64,000 nt of DNA from Datisca glomerata (Eukaryota; Streptophyta; Magnoliopsida; Cucurbitales; Datiscaceae), in NCBI GenBank assembly GCA_003255025.1, contig QANY01013855.1:525524-589523 (forward strand). Reading direction: 5' to 3'. Positions 38,708-49,740 of the stretch are shown piece by piece; the first letter of the stretch is position 1; each line of letters opens with the position of its first letter. Both the position numbers and the translations under genes were made by a program. The notes under the pieces were generated by a model. It did no database searches and was not told the DNA's origin. It was given only the letters and a program-made list of their open reading frames with translations.

Positions 38708-38734
38708 NNNNNNNNNNNNNNNNNNNNNNNNNNN
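38708..38734. other. Assembly gap (27 N)
   Basis: Unknown bases interrupt the CACTA-like element directly before a CCCC/GAAGCTTT minisatellite. A collapsed repeat is the likely cause, and the N count may not equal the true missing length. Confidence 0.99.
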
Positions 38735-38749
38735 CCCGGCGACAGATCG

Positions 38750-38915
38750 AAGCTTCCCCTCACCCCCGCCACAGAAGCTTTCCCCTCCATTTGTCGCCGT
38801 TCGTCGGAGAGCTCCTCACCTTCCCCATTCACCCCACGACAGAAGCTTTCCCCTCACCCCGCGACAGAAGCTTTCCCCTCACCACCGCGACAGAAACTTT
38901 CCCCTCCGTTCGTCG
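38750..38915. repeat. Short minisatellite, ACAGAAGCTTTCCCCTC units
   Basis: Five copies of CGACAGAAGCTTTCCCCTCA or close variants occur in 165 bp, interleaved with a repeated CGTCGCCGTTCGTCG. It lies next to the assembly gap inside the CACTA-like element. Confidence 0.75.
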
Positions 38916-39947
38916 CCGTTCGTCGCCGAGCTAGCTCTCCGTTGTCTCTGTAAGTGTAAGTAGGCAAACATACTCTCTTGATCTCTCTCGCTCGGCGTTG
39001 CTCCATTTTTTGTCTTTTATCTTCTCTAAATTTCCCTTTACTGTGCACGTTGTTCGCTGCATTCTCGTCTAAATTCGCGTCTCTTCTTAAAGTGTGTTCG
39101 TAGCTAGGGGCTTATGTATATACTGATTGGATTAATGTTTGCTATAATGGACCTTACTATAATGCTTGGTTATCGATGAAATTGGTATAGATATCAGTTT
39201 AATTTGATATGAGGCTCGGCTGATAGAAACTGGTTCAAGATTTGCAGAGCCGATACCACAATTTGAATTAGGTGTTTATAACAGTTGGAAAGGAGTTCCT
39301 GTTTTCGTTATGGGTAGTCGTATGAGCACAGTAGATGTTAGCTGCGGCTCGCCAATATTCCATAAGATGGGGAGAGAGAAAGTGATTCTAATAGATTCAG
39401 TTCTCCCGTATGGTTTTGAGTTGTTGATGTGTGATATAGACATTATTTGGTTAAAGGTACTCTTCTGAGGTTGGTATATGATGGTTTGTTTGAGAACCAG
39501 CTGATATGCTTTTGGTGCTTGTTCTTGTATTGTATTGACTTTGATTTGTAGTTTATATTTTAATGAAGGTTTGTAGTGAAGATTGTTGTGTTGTGGTTCC
39601 CTATTGATCTGTTATAATGTAATATGCGAGAAAGTCATGTTTTGTGTTCTTTAATTTTATTGTTTTAATTAATAATTGTTTAGCAGAAATTGTTGCTTTA
39701 TTCTTGCACTATAAAGTTAAATTTCGGGATACAATAGTATTGCTAACTTATCAGTTAGTTTTTACTAATTGCTTACTTATAGAGTTTTTGAAACTCAATA
39801 CCAGATAAAGATAATACACACAAAATATTGTGTTTCTTTTTGACATGTGAATGTTATGACTTTAAATTGAAAATGTTTTATTTGCTTATGAATTAATATG
39901 TTAAGGTTTTATTTGCTTAAAGATCTTTATGCAGATTAATGTCTCCC

Positions 39948-40263
39948 AGAAAAAATACTCCTCTTCCAAATCTAGATCCTGATGTAGGATCTTCTATGGA
40001 TGAAGATGGTTCCCAAACATATATATACACGTTGCAATAGTTCTTATTATAATGGTTTCTTATTCTTTAATTTGTTGTAGAGGCTTCATCTTCTTTGGGG
40101 AGTGTGAGAAAGGTTTGCAAGCCAACAAGAGAGGTTGAGTTTGAGAGGCTAGTGAGCCTTTTCAGAAAATTATCAATCGATACCCCTCCTCACGGTGTTG
40201 TTAAACCTATTGGACAGTGGACCGTCCAATTCAACCTTGAGATTGATGCCCTCGTATGATAAT
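39948..40263 (+). pseudogene. Exon-like remnant inside the CACTA-like element (unrecognised)
   Basis: An ATG opens MSPRKNTPLPNLDPDVGSSM and continues acidic for about 25 residues. After an intron-like gap ending in TTGTAG (about 40080), a second frame gives SSLGSVRKVCKPTREVEFER and PIGQWTVQFNLEIDALV. I do not recognise the family with confidence. Position inside a CACTA element suggests a transposon ORF1 (Ptta/En-Spm type) remnant or a captured exon. Confidence 0.35.
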
Positions 40264-40857
40264 AGATGCTCATTGTCTAAGATAATAGTGTCAGTTTTAA
40301 TGTGTTGAGGGGAGTGGGAGAGGGCTTATCACTTTGTATCATGAGCATGTTAGATGCTTTTTTAATACTTTCTGATTCATGTTCATTGTCTAAAGATAAT
40401 AGTGTTAGTTTTAATGTGTAAAAGTAATATTGGGAGGGGGGTTATCACTTTGAATCGGATTTTGCTGAATATTTTTTCAATACTTTATAATTGATGAATA
40501 TAGTTATCTTAATTTTGACTCATTATGATGTTACAAGAACGCATGTGTGCTTTACGGGATGAGCCTATCGTTAATAATGTCACACCTCGCACCGAAGAAG
40601 AGATAGTTGAAGAAGTCTTCAGATGAAATAAAAATCTTAGACATAGAGCTCCACCCACATCTTTAAAAAAAGAGTCGAGTTGAAAATATAGAATTAAATA
40701 AACAAATGAAGTCGATGGAGAGCCAACTAAAAAGATTACTCATGAATGGCTTTCACTGATGAATTGAAAGCAACGATATTCGCGACGAATATATGGTCAT
40801 CGCGTTAGACTTTTAACGATCAAAATATTGGTCGCTAAACTCTTGTTTCTTACAGTG

Positions 40858-41539
40858 TCTTCAGTTTTATGGATGATTCATTAGTTTTTGCATCTCCTCT
40901 TGCCCACATATTTCTTGACTCCTTAGGGATTTTATGCAGCTAGATAATCATGGTTCATCGCTCGAAGAGAAAGAAGAGAAGCAAGCAGTTCCCTTCAGTT
41001 GATATTGAATAAAAAATGCAAGAAAGCTCTCTCTCCCATTGGAAACAAGTACAAAGAAGACGATGAAAGAAGCGAATTTCGAACCAGTGACGCAAAGCAG
41101 AGAGTGGGAATGTGCTTTGTACCTCAAAACGCTAGGCCTAAAATTTCTAATATTGTATGAGCCAATTATCTTAATGAAAGCTTCAATTTTGGCTCTCGTG
41201 TGGGACATCACTCACTTGTTGTACATGCACTTAGTTGTAAGTAACGTGACTTGTTCCACTTTCCCCAAGAAATAAGGAAAAAGAAAAAGAGAAAAAAAGA
41301 GTTTTAAAAGGTAAAACTGTTTATTAGTAAAGTTCACGTTCTGAAACAAGTTTGTCTTCGTCCATTATTCACTTTCCCAGAGCAAGATATTGTAATTTGT
41401 TTTTATTTGTCATTTTCAGCTTTTATATTATGATTTTAAGGTTAATCAGATATGATTTGTGTGTTTTTCTCTGCCATTAATTATGTCTTTCCAGCTCATC
41501 ATTCCCCTATCATATCAACTTGTTTATATTTGTTTAAGA
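40858..41539. other. Intergenic; unassigned short frames
   Basis: Opposed short frames occur at 40948-41275 without recognisable motifs. Nothing else is supported. Confidence 0.3.
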
Positions 41540-42107
41540 GTGACACCACTCAGTGATTTAATTTTCTCTCTATTAAAAGATTCGAAGATATAGTCAATTA
41601 ACTTTATCTTGGGCCTATTTCCCGTACCGGAAAAAATAATAATTCGACATTGATGTTGAGAGTTATTCTAATCGTTGGATGAGATAATGAGATTCTCAAT
41701 TGTTAGATCACAAAAAGGGTCAAAAATTATCATTACAAATTGCTCCGGTTGTAGGTTAAATTTTTTTTGGAAAGCTTCCAGAGGAAGCTTTCCACATCTT
41801 CTTGGTCGAAAGCTTCAACTAAAGCTTAGAGGCTTAACATCTGTAAAAAGAAATAAAGATGGCACGTGATTTTTGACAATTTGCACCCTATTTTCCGGCC
41901 TCGCTCTCTTCGTCCTCCAGGCTCTATCTTTTCGTCTCTGTGCGTTCGTCGTCCAGGCTCTCTCTCTTCATCGTCATCATTGCTATCTCTCCGTCGTCAT
42001 CTCTCTCTCCACGTTCATGGTCGGTGCTGTTCCTCCATCGTCTCTCTCTCTCTCTCTCTCAACTTAAGGCATTAAAAAATAAACCTTGAGGTTTTGGTTA
42101 TGTAATA
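41540..42107 (+). repeat. Long direct repeat, copy 1
   Basis: About 568 bp from GTGACACCACTCAGTGATTT to GGTTATGTAATA is repeated in the same orientation at 45689-46270. Differences are few, with small indels. The right half is CT-rich (CTCTCTTCATCGTCATCA, (CT)n) and looks like a plant 5' leader. A perfect 11-bp palindrome, GGAAAGCTTCC-AGA-GGAAGCTTTCC, lies at 41769-41793. Direct orientation argues against the two copies being the inverted ends of one DNA transposon. Confidence 0.85.
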
Positions 42108-42693
42108 ATATGTTTCTGATTTAGGGTTTTGATTGCGATGTGTATGATTTTTATTTAGGGTTTTGATTGCGGTTCGCCTGTTTCTGTAGGTTTTGGTTGC
42201 GATTTGCAATTTTGGTTACGGTTTGATTTAGGGTTTCAGTTTCCCCCCCTCTCTCTCTCTCTCTGTGTGTTTGTTATGTAACTTCTTTCATTTTGAAAAT
42301 CTTCTCTCTATCTGCCTCTTTGATCAATTCTATTTGTGGGCTCTGCATAATGTTTTACCGTCACTCTCATGAGTCATGAGTACAAACCATTCCTTTGGTA
42401 ATACAAGCAAAGTCTTGAGTCTTGACTTCAAATGAATTATCGAGGAAGAATATTTTCTGGCTTGTTACTTCTTCTGCACTCCCTACTCCTATGATTAAAT
42501 TGGATCCAATTGGTAATTTGGCTTGTTACAGCTTGAGCTAATTAGTAAAATTAAATTTCAAGGTTCAAAATTTAATTACCAACTATTAATCGTGCATTCA
42601 AATTTTTGGTTTACATTGATGTGAATTTTGTATTAGACTTGACTCATGATTATAGAATTAATTTGTGCTTTTTTCATTATTTGATTTTGTTGA

Positions 42694-42828
42694 TTGGGAT
42701 TGCTAGTTTCTTTGCTTCTTCTAAAAGCTGATGCTACTGTAACTGTAGTCCATTCTCATTCTCGCGAGCTTGAAAGTGTTATTCGTGAAGCAAACATCAT
42801 CATCGCTGCAGTAGGACATACAAATATG
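42694..42828 (+). pseudogene. Captured exon fragment of FolD (methylene-THF dehydrogenase/cyclohydrolase)
   Basis: One frame reads LGLLVSLLLLKADATVTVVH, followed by SHSRELESVIREANIIIAAV and GHTNM. This is the NADP-binding segment of bifunctional FolD proteins (GLPVSLLLL, ATVTVVHS, E-IIREADIIIAA-G). Only about 45 residues are present. The active-site exons on either side are missing, and the conserved Pro of GLPV is Leu here. It is a decayed fragment of a folate-pathway gene, lying between the two long direct repeats, and probably carried there by a transposon. Confidence 0.8.
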
Positions 42829-44565
42829 GCAATATTTCAATTATGCTTGAATATTATTCTACAATACCACAATTTCAATTCAAATACTTGTTAGCATCAA
42901 TTATAATTACCTAGCCGTTGTGCAAATTTTAAAAAATGAGTATACAATTCAGGGATGACAAAGATTGAACTGACAATCGATTTTCTTTTTAGTATTTGTC
43001 TTCATATACAAAAAAGCTAATGGGCTATTATGTCTTATGAGGATATTTTCAACTTCTAAATTTAATCAAATGTATGCATTTCTTCTAATAAGATTATTGC
43101 TGCTTATTTCAAACATAATTTTGTAATGAAAAAAGATATTTACTTCATTCAGTATATACATTGCTTTCTCATCTTCATTAACACTGTCTCTACGAATTTT
43201 CATATTTACTTCATTTAATATATTTTTATATTTTTAACTATCCCCTATTTTTTATATTACCTCTTGATTATCGGTCATTAATAGGAAAGACTTGTCGGCA
43301 ATGACACAATTGGTAGTCATTTACTTATGGAATTTGTCTCCATATAATTAGCCTGAATTAGATTTACTTAATCAAATGGAACTTGCTATGTTGTAGACTA
43401 GTTTCTCATTTTTTGTCTTTTTCATGTTTCTGTATGGAATATTGTAGTTGGAAGGATACATTACTTGAGGTTGTTCTCTCTCATGGAAACTATGTTATTT
43501 CAGATGTAGTTATTAGATGAATACTATTGTACATGTTACCCTTCAAAGCAATCAAATAAAAGGGAAAGTCCTACTTAAAAAAAACTACATGATCAACGCC
43601 ATTTTTTTATATGATTATAGAGATTTGGACGGTTATAGAGTTTTTAGCTAGCTTACCTACATGGTGAAAATTTACTAATATGATTCTTTTAACTTGATAA
43701 ATTGTAAAAAAAAACTTGAAGAAGAGCATGTTGCAACTACATCAACTAAGTTTCTTACATTCTTTAAATTCTTTACATAACCATATTTTCGTGAAATCTT
43801 GCGTCAATTTTCGCAAGCCATTGACATTCACGTCATGTTTATCATTTATTAAGATTGTTGATATATGATACTTCTAATTAATTTGTTATCTCAAATAGTC
43901 ATTGCATACACCAGATTAATAACATAATATGGGTAAATGTATACAAGAACATAACATTATGAACATTAATATAATGGTACATAGGACCTTAGCATTCTTA
44001 CTAGATGATGCTTAATCTGTTATAAATTAGCATCAAGGATAATAATGATAAGAATGCATTGTCACAGGACTAAATTTGATTATAGTAACATATATTTCAT
44101 ATGGCTAACACAAATGTGAACTTGAAGGAGGCACATGATGGTTTCTTTGAATACTTGTAAGTAAATAATGAGATCATCAATTTAATCACATACTTTGATA
44201 TCAATTGTTGCAATGTTAATATTGTTTTTTATAATTAAAAAAGTGCGAAATAATGTGCTAAAATTAAGGGGGTAGGTGGAGAGATTATGGGTGTTAAAAT
44301 AAGTATTTTTAAACAAACATTACATTATAACATGAAATTGATAAATTTTGATTGTAATTTAAGTGAGTTTGTGAGATGCAGACATAAATAGATCTAGGTA
44401 AGTTGTGAAAAAGTACGACAAAGGAGGCGAAACTCAAATATTTCAAGGATAATGAAATCCATGCCCTTGAAAATGAAGCAGAACAACCCGGTCCTAGTCA
44501 TCTGAGAAGGCCTGCCTTTAAACGAAAGTTACTCACATGTTGTACACCCAAGAAATTTATGGATC

Positions 44566-45365
44566 TTGTTGTAAATGTTGATGAGGGGAAGAGGAGAGTG
44601 GTTGTGGGGATGGGATTCAGAGGGTTGTTGGATATTAAATTTCACAAGCTGAAGAGGAACTTCATGCAGTAATTATTATGTTGCTTCGATCTAGTCACCT
44701 GCACGTTGAATGTCCATGGGTCGACATTCAAAGTCACCGTAAATGATGTCACTTCTATATTGGGCATCTTCGATGGTGGGCAGGAGATCAAATTCAATAG
44801 TGATGTGAATGAAATAAAAGATCTAAAGGCGAAGTGGGTGAACGCCAAATGTGATATTCTGATGAACGCCTTGTAAAAATTCTTGATTGAGGAGTCTGAC
44901 GGTGACTATTGGAGGCAAGCTTTGTGCTGTATACTTTCGGAGTTTTGTTATCTCCTCGATCAAAACTAATCATGAGTCATTCATGGTTGCACGTTGTGAA
45001 GTCACCCGCGACCATCAAACAAAAGAAATGGGCTTCGAAGTTTGAAGATTTTGTGGATGGTGTCGCGAGGTATAAAAAAAACCACCACAATGGCATTACT
45101 GGATGCTTGTTATTTATACAGGTAATATATTTAGTGTACATTGGTATTACTTTTGCATTATAACATATGTATATTTGCTAATAAGTTCATTTCGATACAG
45201 CTGTTTTATCTGGAGAAGTTGGCAGTGCTGCAAAGTATGTTGACTTGAATCAGCCTTCGCCGCTAAGGTGGAATGACATGGCCGTTGCAAAAATGATTTA
45301 TTTTTTAAAATCAAATGGAGGAGAAGCTTGGCCTAAAAGTTGTGGGGTAAGCGTTTTAGAATGTA
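44566..45365 (+). pseudogene. Plant transposon-associated ORF, decayed
   Basis: Several frames in order resemble the plant-specific ORF often found with ULP1-carrying MULEs. The first reads GMGFRGLLDIKFHKLKRNF, followed by LNVHGSTFKVTVNDVTSILG. The next reads LYTFGVLLSPRSKLIMSHSW with KKWASKFEDFVDGVARYKK and ends ITGCLLFIQ. A likely intron (45121 to about 45200) joins this to LFYLEKLAVLQSM and then PLRWNDMAVAKMI. Stops and frame changes show it is not functional. The family likeness is from memory of such ORFs, and no catalytic domain is seen. Confidence 0.5.
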
Positions 45366-45688
45366 AATTAGCTAATTTTCTAACTTTTATTGGTTATAAT
45401 TATAAAAATAAAAGGTTAAATTTCAAATATTAATATTTAATTACAAACTTTTAGTGGATATGTTCGATTTAATAGTAAAATCTAACCTTAAGGGTTATAC
45501 ATGTTCGTCAAACCGATAAATATGATTTACCGGCCATCATAACCTCACGACCTATAATTATATATGGTGTAAACATGTCTCGTTTGATACTTTTCACAAA
45601 AGCACACCGACATTATCAATGACAATTTTTAACGAGCTTATGTATAAGTGTTTATTTGATTATGGAATTCTCACTTAATCCAATCTAA

Positions 45689-46270
45689 GTGACACTACCC
45701 CGTGATTTAATTTTCTCTCTATTAAAAGATTCGAAGATATAGTCAATTAACTTTATCTTCAATTTGAAATTGGGCCTCTCTCCCGTACCGAAAAAAAATA
45801 ATTCGGCATTGATGTTGAGAGTTATTCTAACCGTTGGATGAGGTAATGAGACTCTCAATTGTTAGATCACAAAAAGGGTCAAAAATTGTCATTATAAGTT
45901 GTGCCGGTTGTAGGTTAAATTTTTTTTGGAAAGCTTCCAGAGGAAGCTTTCCACATCTTCTTGGTCGAAAGCTTCAACTAAAGCTTAGAGGCTTAACATC
46001 TGTAAAAAGAAATAAAGATCTAGGGCACATGATTTTTGACAATTTGCACCCTATTTTCCAGCGTCACTATCTTCGTCCTCCAGGCTCTATCTTTTCGTCT
46101 CTGTGCGTTCATCGTCCAAGCTCTCTCTCTTCATCGTCATCACTACTATCTCTCCATCGTCAGCTCTCTCTCTCTCTACGTTCATGGTCGGTGCTGTTCC
46201 TCCGTCGTCTCTCTCTCTCTCTCACCTTAAGGCATTAAAAAATAAACCTTGAGGTTTTGGTTATGTAATA
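45689..46270 (+). repeat. Long direct repeat, copy 2
   Basis: About 582 bp, the same orientation as 41540-42107. The GGAAAGCTTCC-AGA-GGAAGCTTTCC palindrome is kept exactly at 45928-45952. The copies share their left start (GTGACAC) and right end (GTTATGTAATA), then diverge abruptly. Confidence 0.85.
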
Positions 46271-46606
46271 CATTAGGGGTTGGCCAAATATGTACTGGGG
46301 TTCACCAAATATGTAGTGAGATTCACCAAATATGTACTAATTAATAAATCTTGAAAGGGTTCACCAAATATGTACTGGAGTTCATCAAATATGTACTGGA
46401 GTTCATCAAATATGTTAAGTGGTTTATCAAATATGTAGTGAGGTTCACCAATTACGTACAAATTAATAATTTTTAAAGAAGTTCACCAAATATGTCTCGG
46501 GGTTCACCAAATATGTAAAAAATTGACGTGTTACCTCAGTACGTATTTAGTGAATCTCAATACATATTTGATAAACCCTATACATATTTGGTAAATAAAA
46601 TTTTTT
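46271..46606. repeat. Fold-back minisatellite, GTTCACCAAATATGTA units
   Basis: About eleven direct copies of a ~20-22-bp unit (GGGTTCACCAAATATGTACT and variants) fill 46271-46520. Three to four inverted copies (AGTACGTATTTAGTGAATCT, TACATATTTGGTAAAT) follow at 46540-46600. The block can fold back on itself, like a MITE with subterminal repeats. It directly follows long-repeat copy 2. Confidence 0.8.
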
Positions 46607-47344
46607 TTTACTTACTTGGCTTGTGTGGCCCGAATTGCTCCAAAAGCAATCTAAGGGCCACAATGGCCCAACACTCATGCGACGAGAAAACCCCCGTCAT
46701 GATAAAAAAATTGTTTGAAATGACATTATATGAAGTACTAGTAATTACTTTGTCACAATAAATATCATGGTTATATATTTAATAAATTTGAATTGTTAAA
46801 AAAATAAGCATGAGCCTACGTTATATTCTAGGGTTAATGTCTTAAAATATTCATATATTTTGATTTAAAATCATTTTACTCACCTATATTTTGACTTTTT
46901 TATTGATCTTTAAAAAAAATTTCTTCTATAAAAAAAATCTCACTTATCTAAAGCACCAGACCGAACGTTGTTTAATTGCTCATGTATCGTGCATGACCAT
47001 TATAATCTCTATTATACCCTTCTATGGAACCCTAATTAACCATCGAGCCCTCATTTTTTTCTTCCTCCCTTCGCTGCTTATCCGTCTTTTCTAGGTTCAC
47101 ATAAGAGTATTTCTCCTAGCTGCTTATCTCTTTGTTGTCTCTCTTTTCTAGGGGTCGTGTCCTGCCCTACTCCTACTCTATTTTGATGGTTTTTTTCCTC
47201 ATTTCCTTTTATTTTGAAATCAGCGTATTTTTGCTCTGAAGAGTTCAACTCGTGATACTATCTACCTAGAAAATAGTAGAAGGAAAAAATAGAAAACAAG
47301 AGACCAATCTTCACATATGTCTCATCCTTCGACTTCTTCTTTAG
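46607..47344. other. Intergenic; no gene seen
   Basis: AT-rich DNA with a CT-rich patch near 47040-47190. No ORF or repeat could be assigned. Confidence 0.35.
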
Positions 47345-48218
47345 TTAAATTTGTGCTGAGTATGCCAAGTGAATAAGTAAAAAATAATCAATGCCACATG
47401 GACAAGGGGACCTACCTAAGGACTCACAGAAAGTGATAGAAAAGTGGAAACAGGTTACAAGGGCGAAGTCACAAGGCACCCGTAAACAGATAGAAATGAT
47501 CAGCACCTCAAGAACGTGGATCAGCACCTCCAGAATGGGGATCATCACCTAAAGAACGGGAAATAGCATCAGAGTGGGAAAGAACATCAGAGCGGAAAAA
47601 TGTGACTACTGACGGACGGGGGACCCATGCTTGCAAGAACAGGAAAATACTAAGGGGATCACTCCTCCGGAAAATGGATGCCGAGACTCAGAGAACTACC
47701 CTGAATGGATAAGACACTCGGTGAACTGTGCAAGAGCAGGAAGAAGAGGATCAGAATAAGAACGGGAATGGATGAAAGGGATCCAGAATGATAGTCAAGT
47801 GCCATGATTGATTAGGTAGTTGAATCACTCAGACGAGATAGGATGTCAGGCCACTAAATGACTACGACTGAATGGCTCGAACCACAAGAAATCACCAAGT
47901 GACTGTGACTGATTGAGGGCTTAGTGAGACAAATAAAAATGCAAATAAGGATGGGAAATAGGGCCATACTTGGCATGGACATCTCCTCCATTTTATTATT
48001 ATTCTAATCAATTCGTGTAAATTAGGCAGCCTATATAAATGCCAGTGTATTAAGTGAAATTCAAACATTTAATACAACTTAAGCATATATAACTCAGAAC
48101 ATTTACTCATTACAATCTTTTGCTCTTAAACTCTCTATCTCTCATTAATACTCATATAAGTCTACCCTTATCAATACTTTTCCCTTTAATTCTTGATTAG
48201 CGAAAAAATACTTTATAT
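47345..48218 (+). repeat. 5' LTR-like region of Tat element A
   Basis: The block directly precedes a primer-site-like string and gag. It has a promoter-like GCCTATATAAATG near 48030 and internal short repeats (GATCAGCACCTCAAGAAC, GATCAGCACCTCCAGAAT). Words such as AACCACAAGAAATCACCAAG and GTGACT-TGATTGA are shared with 63270-63310, the LTR of element C. The left limit is approximate; the right end is set by the primer site. Confidence 0.6.
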
Positions 48219-48220
48219 TT

Positions 48221-48238
48221 TGGAGCTTTCATTGAGAG
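48221..48238 (+). other. Primer-binding site, Tat element A
   Basis: TGGAGCTTTCATTGAGAG lies between the LTR and gag. It differs by one base from TGGTGCTTTCATTGAGAG in the same place in element C (63782-63799). The TGG start fits pairing with the CCA end of a tRNA; I do not name the tRNA. Confidence 0.6.
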
Positions 48239-48281
48239 TTGAGAGAAATGCTCAAGAGACCCACCCTACAAAGCTATAAAA

Positions 48282-49740
48282 ATGCCTAGAACCAGATCCA
48301 ACGCAACTCTAAATGTAGACAACATGATAAAAAATGAAGATGAACACGTAGATCAATTAACCCCGCCCATGGAAATGCTGGAGTCAATCCTAAACATGGT
48401 GCATGAGAGGAACGGAGGAAAGCTGAAGCAATGCATAATGGATGGCATAATGTGCAAGTTCAGATCAACTGACTACAACAGGAACTCACGAAAATGCGAG
48501 CAAAGGTCAGCCAATGGGTGAATGGTGATGAACGGGAAAACAACGATGAACAGGAAGCCCACTCCAGGGGAAACCATCGAGACAGAAGGTAAGGAGACAG
48601 CGAAAACAATAGAAACACGCGACGAGAAGAAGAAGTCCAGTCGTAAAACCTTATGAAGGAAGCTACGGGAGAGGCTTGATAACCCCGAGTCATGTCAAAG
48701 GAAGCGATAGAAGAACTGTTCGACCAAAAGATGATGGAAATAAGGAATCTTGGGAGTACGCTAAAAACTGACATTGAATCTCTTATCTAGACGCCATTAA
48801 GACCAGAAGTTTTACTAGCGCCCGTACCAAAAAAATTTACTACCAGATTCAAGTGCTACGAAGGAAAGATCGGTCTCGTAGACCACCTTCGATGATTCGA
48901 AAAAGATATGGCGTTGTACCAACACGATGATAATTTGATGTGCAGAATGTTCTCAGCCAGTTTAGAAGGGACGACTTTGAAGTGGTATCACTCCTTGCCA
49001 ATGCACTCGATCACGAGCTTCGCTATTATGTCCTTCATTTTCATAGAGCAATACTCTACGTACCGTACGGTCATGGAAGACTCAAAACACTTAACGACAA
49101 TCTCTACCAAGGAAGGGGAGTACATTCATCGCTTCAAAGACAAAATGGCCAAGGTCGAGAACTGTGATGATCGATTCTCTAGATTGGCCTTCCGACGAGG
49201 TCTGGACCTAAAGTCACCCTTTTTCGAAGATCTATTCAAGGTGAAGCCTCTTTCTATGGCAGAGGTTTTCCAACGGGCGCATGCCTATATTACCCTTAGG
49301 AGGAAGAGAATAGGAGTATGCAAAGAACGGTTGAATGAAAAAAAGAAGAATCGTAGCGGCGAGAAAGAAGTGTAAGACTTGAAAGAATGAAGCATGAAAA
49401 AATAGAAAGAACGGATGTGAGGAAATTCCAACAAGATAGGAATACGTACCGTAGGCGAGATTTTAACAGAGTCCACCCAAGGGAAAATGTCTACACGCCA
49501 TTGACCATCCCGGTCAATAAAATACTGGAGACAATTAAAGACAAACCTTGGCTAAAAAGAATTGCCCCGTTCACCAAGGAACCTAGCTACAAAGATAAAT
49601 AAAAATATTGCTCCTATCATAAGAGCAACGAGCATTACACGTGAGACTGTTTTCAGTTCAAAGAATATGTTGAGCAGTTGATCAAAGAAGGATACCTTAT
49701 CCAATTTGTGAAAAAGGATGAACATAAATGTGAAATTGAG
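48282..49740 (+). pseudogene. Gag of Tat-lineage Ty3/gypsy element A, broken
   Basis: It opens with MPRTRSNATLNVDNMIKNED, and similar wording opens the gag of element C. After frame breaks, 48908-49375 encodes the capsid-type domain (MFSASLEGTTLKWYHSLP, ..ITSFAIMSFIFIEQYS, a conserved W-Y-LP pattern). Near 49605-49715 comes a KYCSYHKSNEHYT, stop, DCFQFKEYVEQLIKEG segment, the Cys-His motif that closes gag in this lineage. At least three frame breaks or stops make it non-functional. No protease domain follows. Confidence 0.75.

Larger units (their letters stand above)
38329..40857. mobile_element. CACTA-like element with assembly gap
   Basis: The left end CACTACAAGAAAACTCATCT and the inverted right end CACTGTAAGAAACAAGAGTT are related. 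The trinucleotide TCT flanks both sides (38326-38328 and 40858-40860), giving the 3-bp CACTA target duplication. TAGCGAC/TCGCTAAA-type words recur in both subterminal regions. Inside are a gap, a minisatellite and an exon-like region near 39948-40260, whose frames (MSPRKNTPLPNLDPD, then VRKVCKPTREVEFERLV and PIGQWTVQFN) may be a CACTA ORF1 remnant. No TNP2 domain is present, so it is non-autonomous. Confidence 0.72.

Noticed and set aside
41866..42075. Ser/Leu-rich ORFs in the long repeats (also 45834-46238)
   Set aside because: They are translations of CT-rich leader-like DNA, differ in frame between the copies and show no domain.
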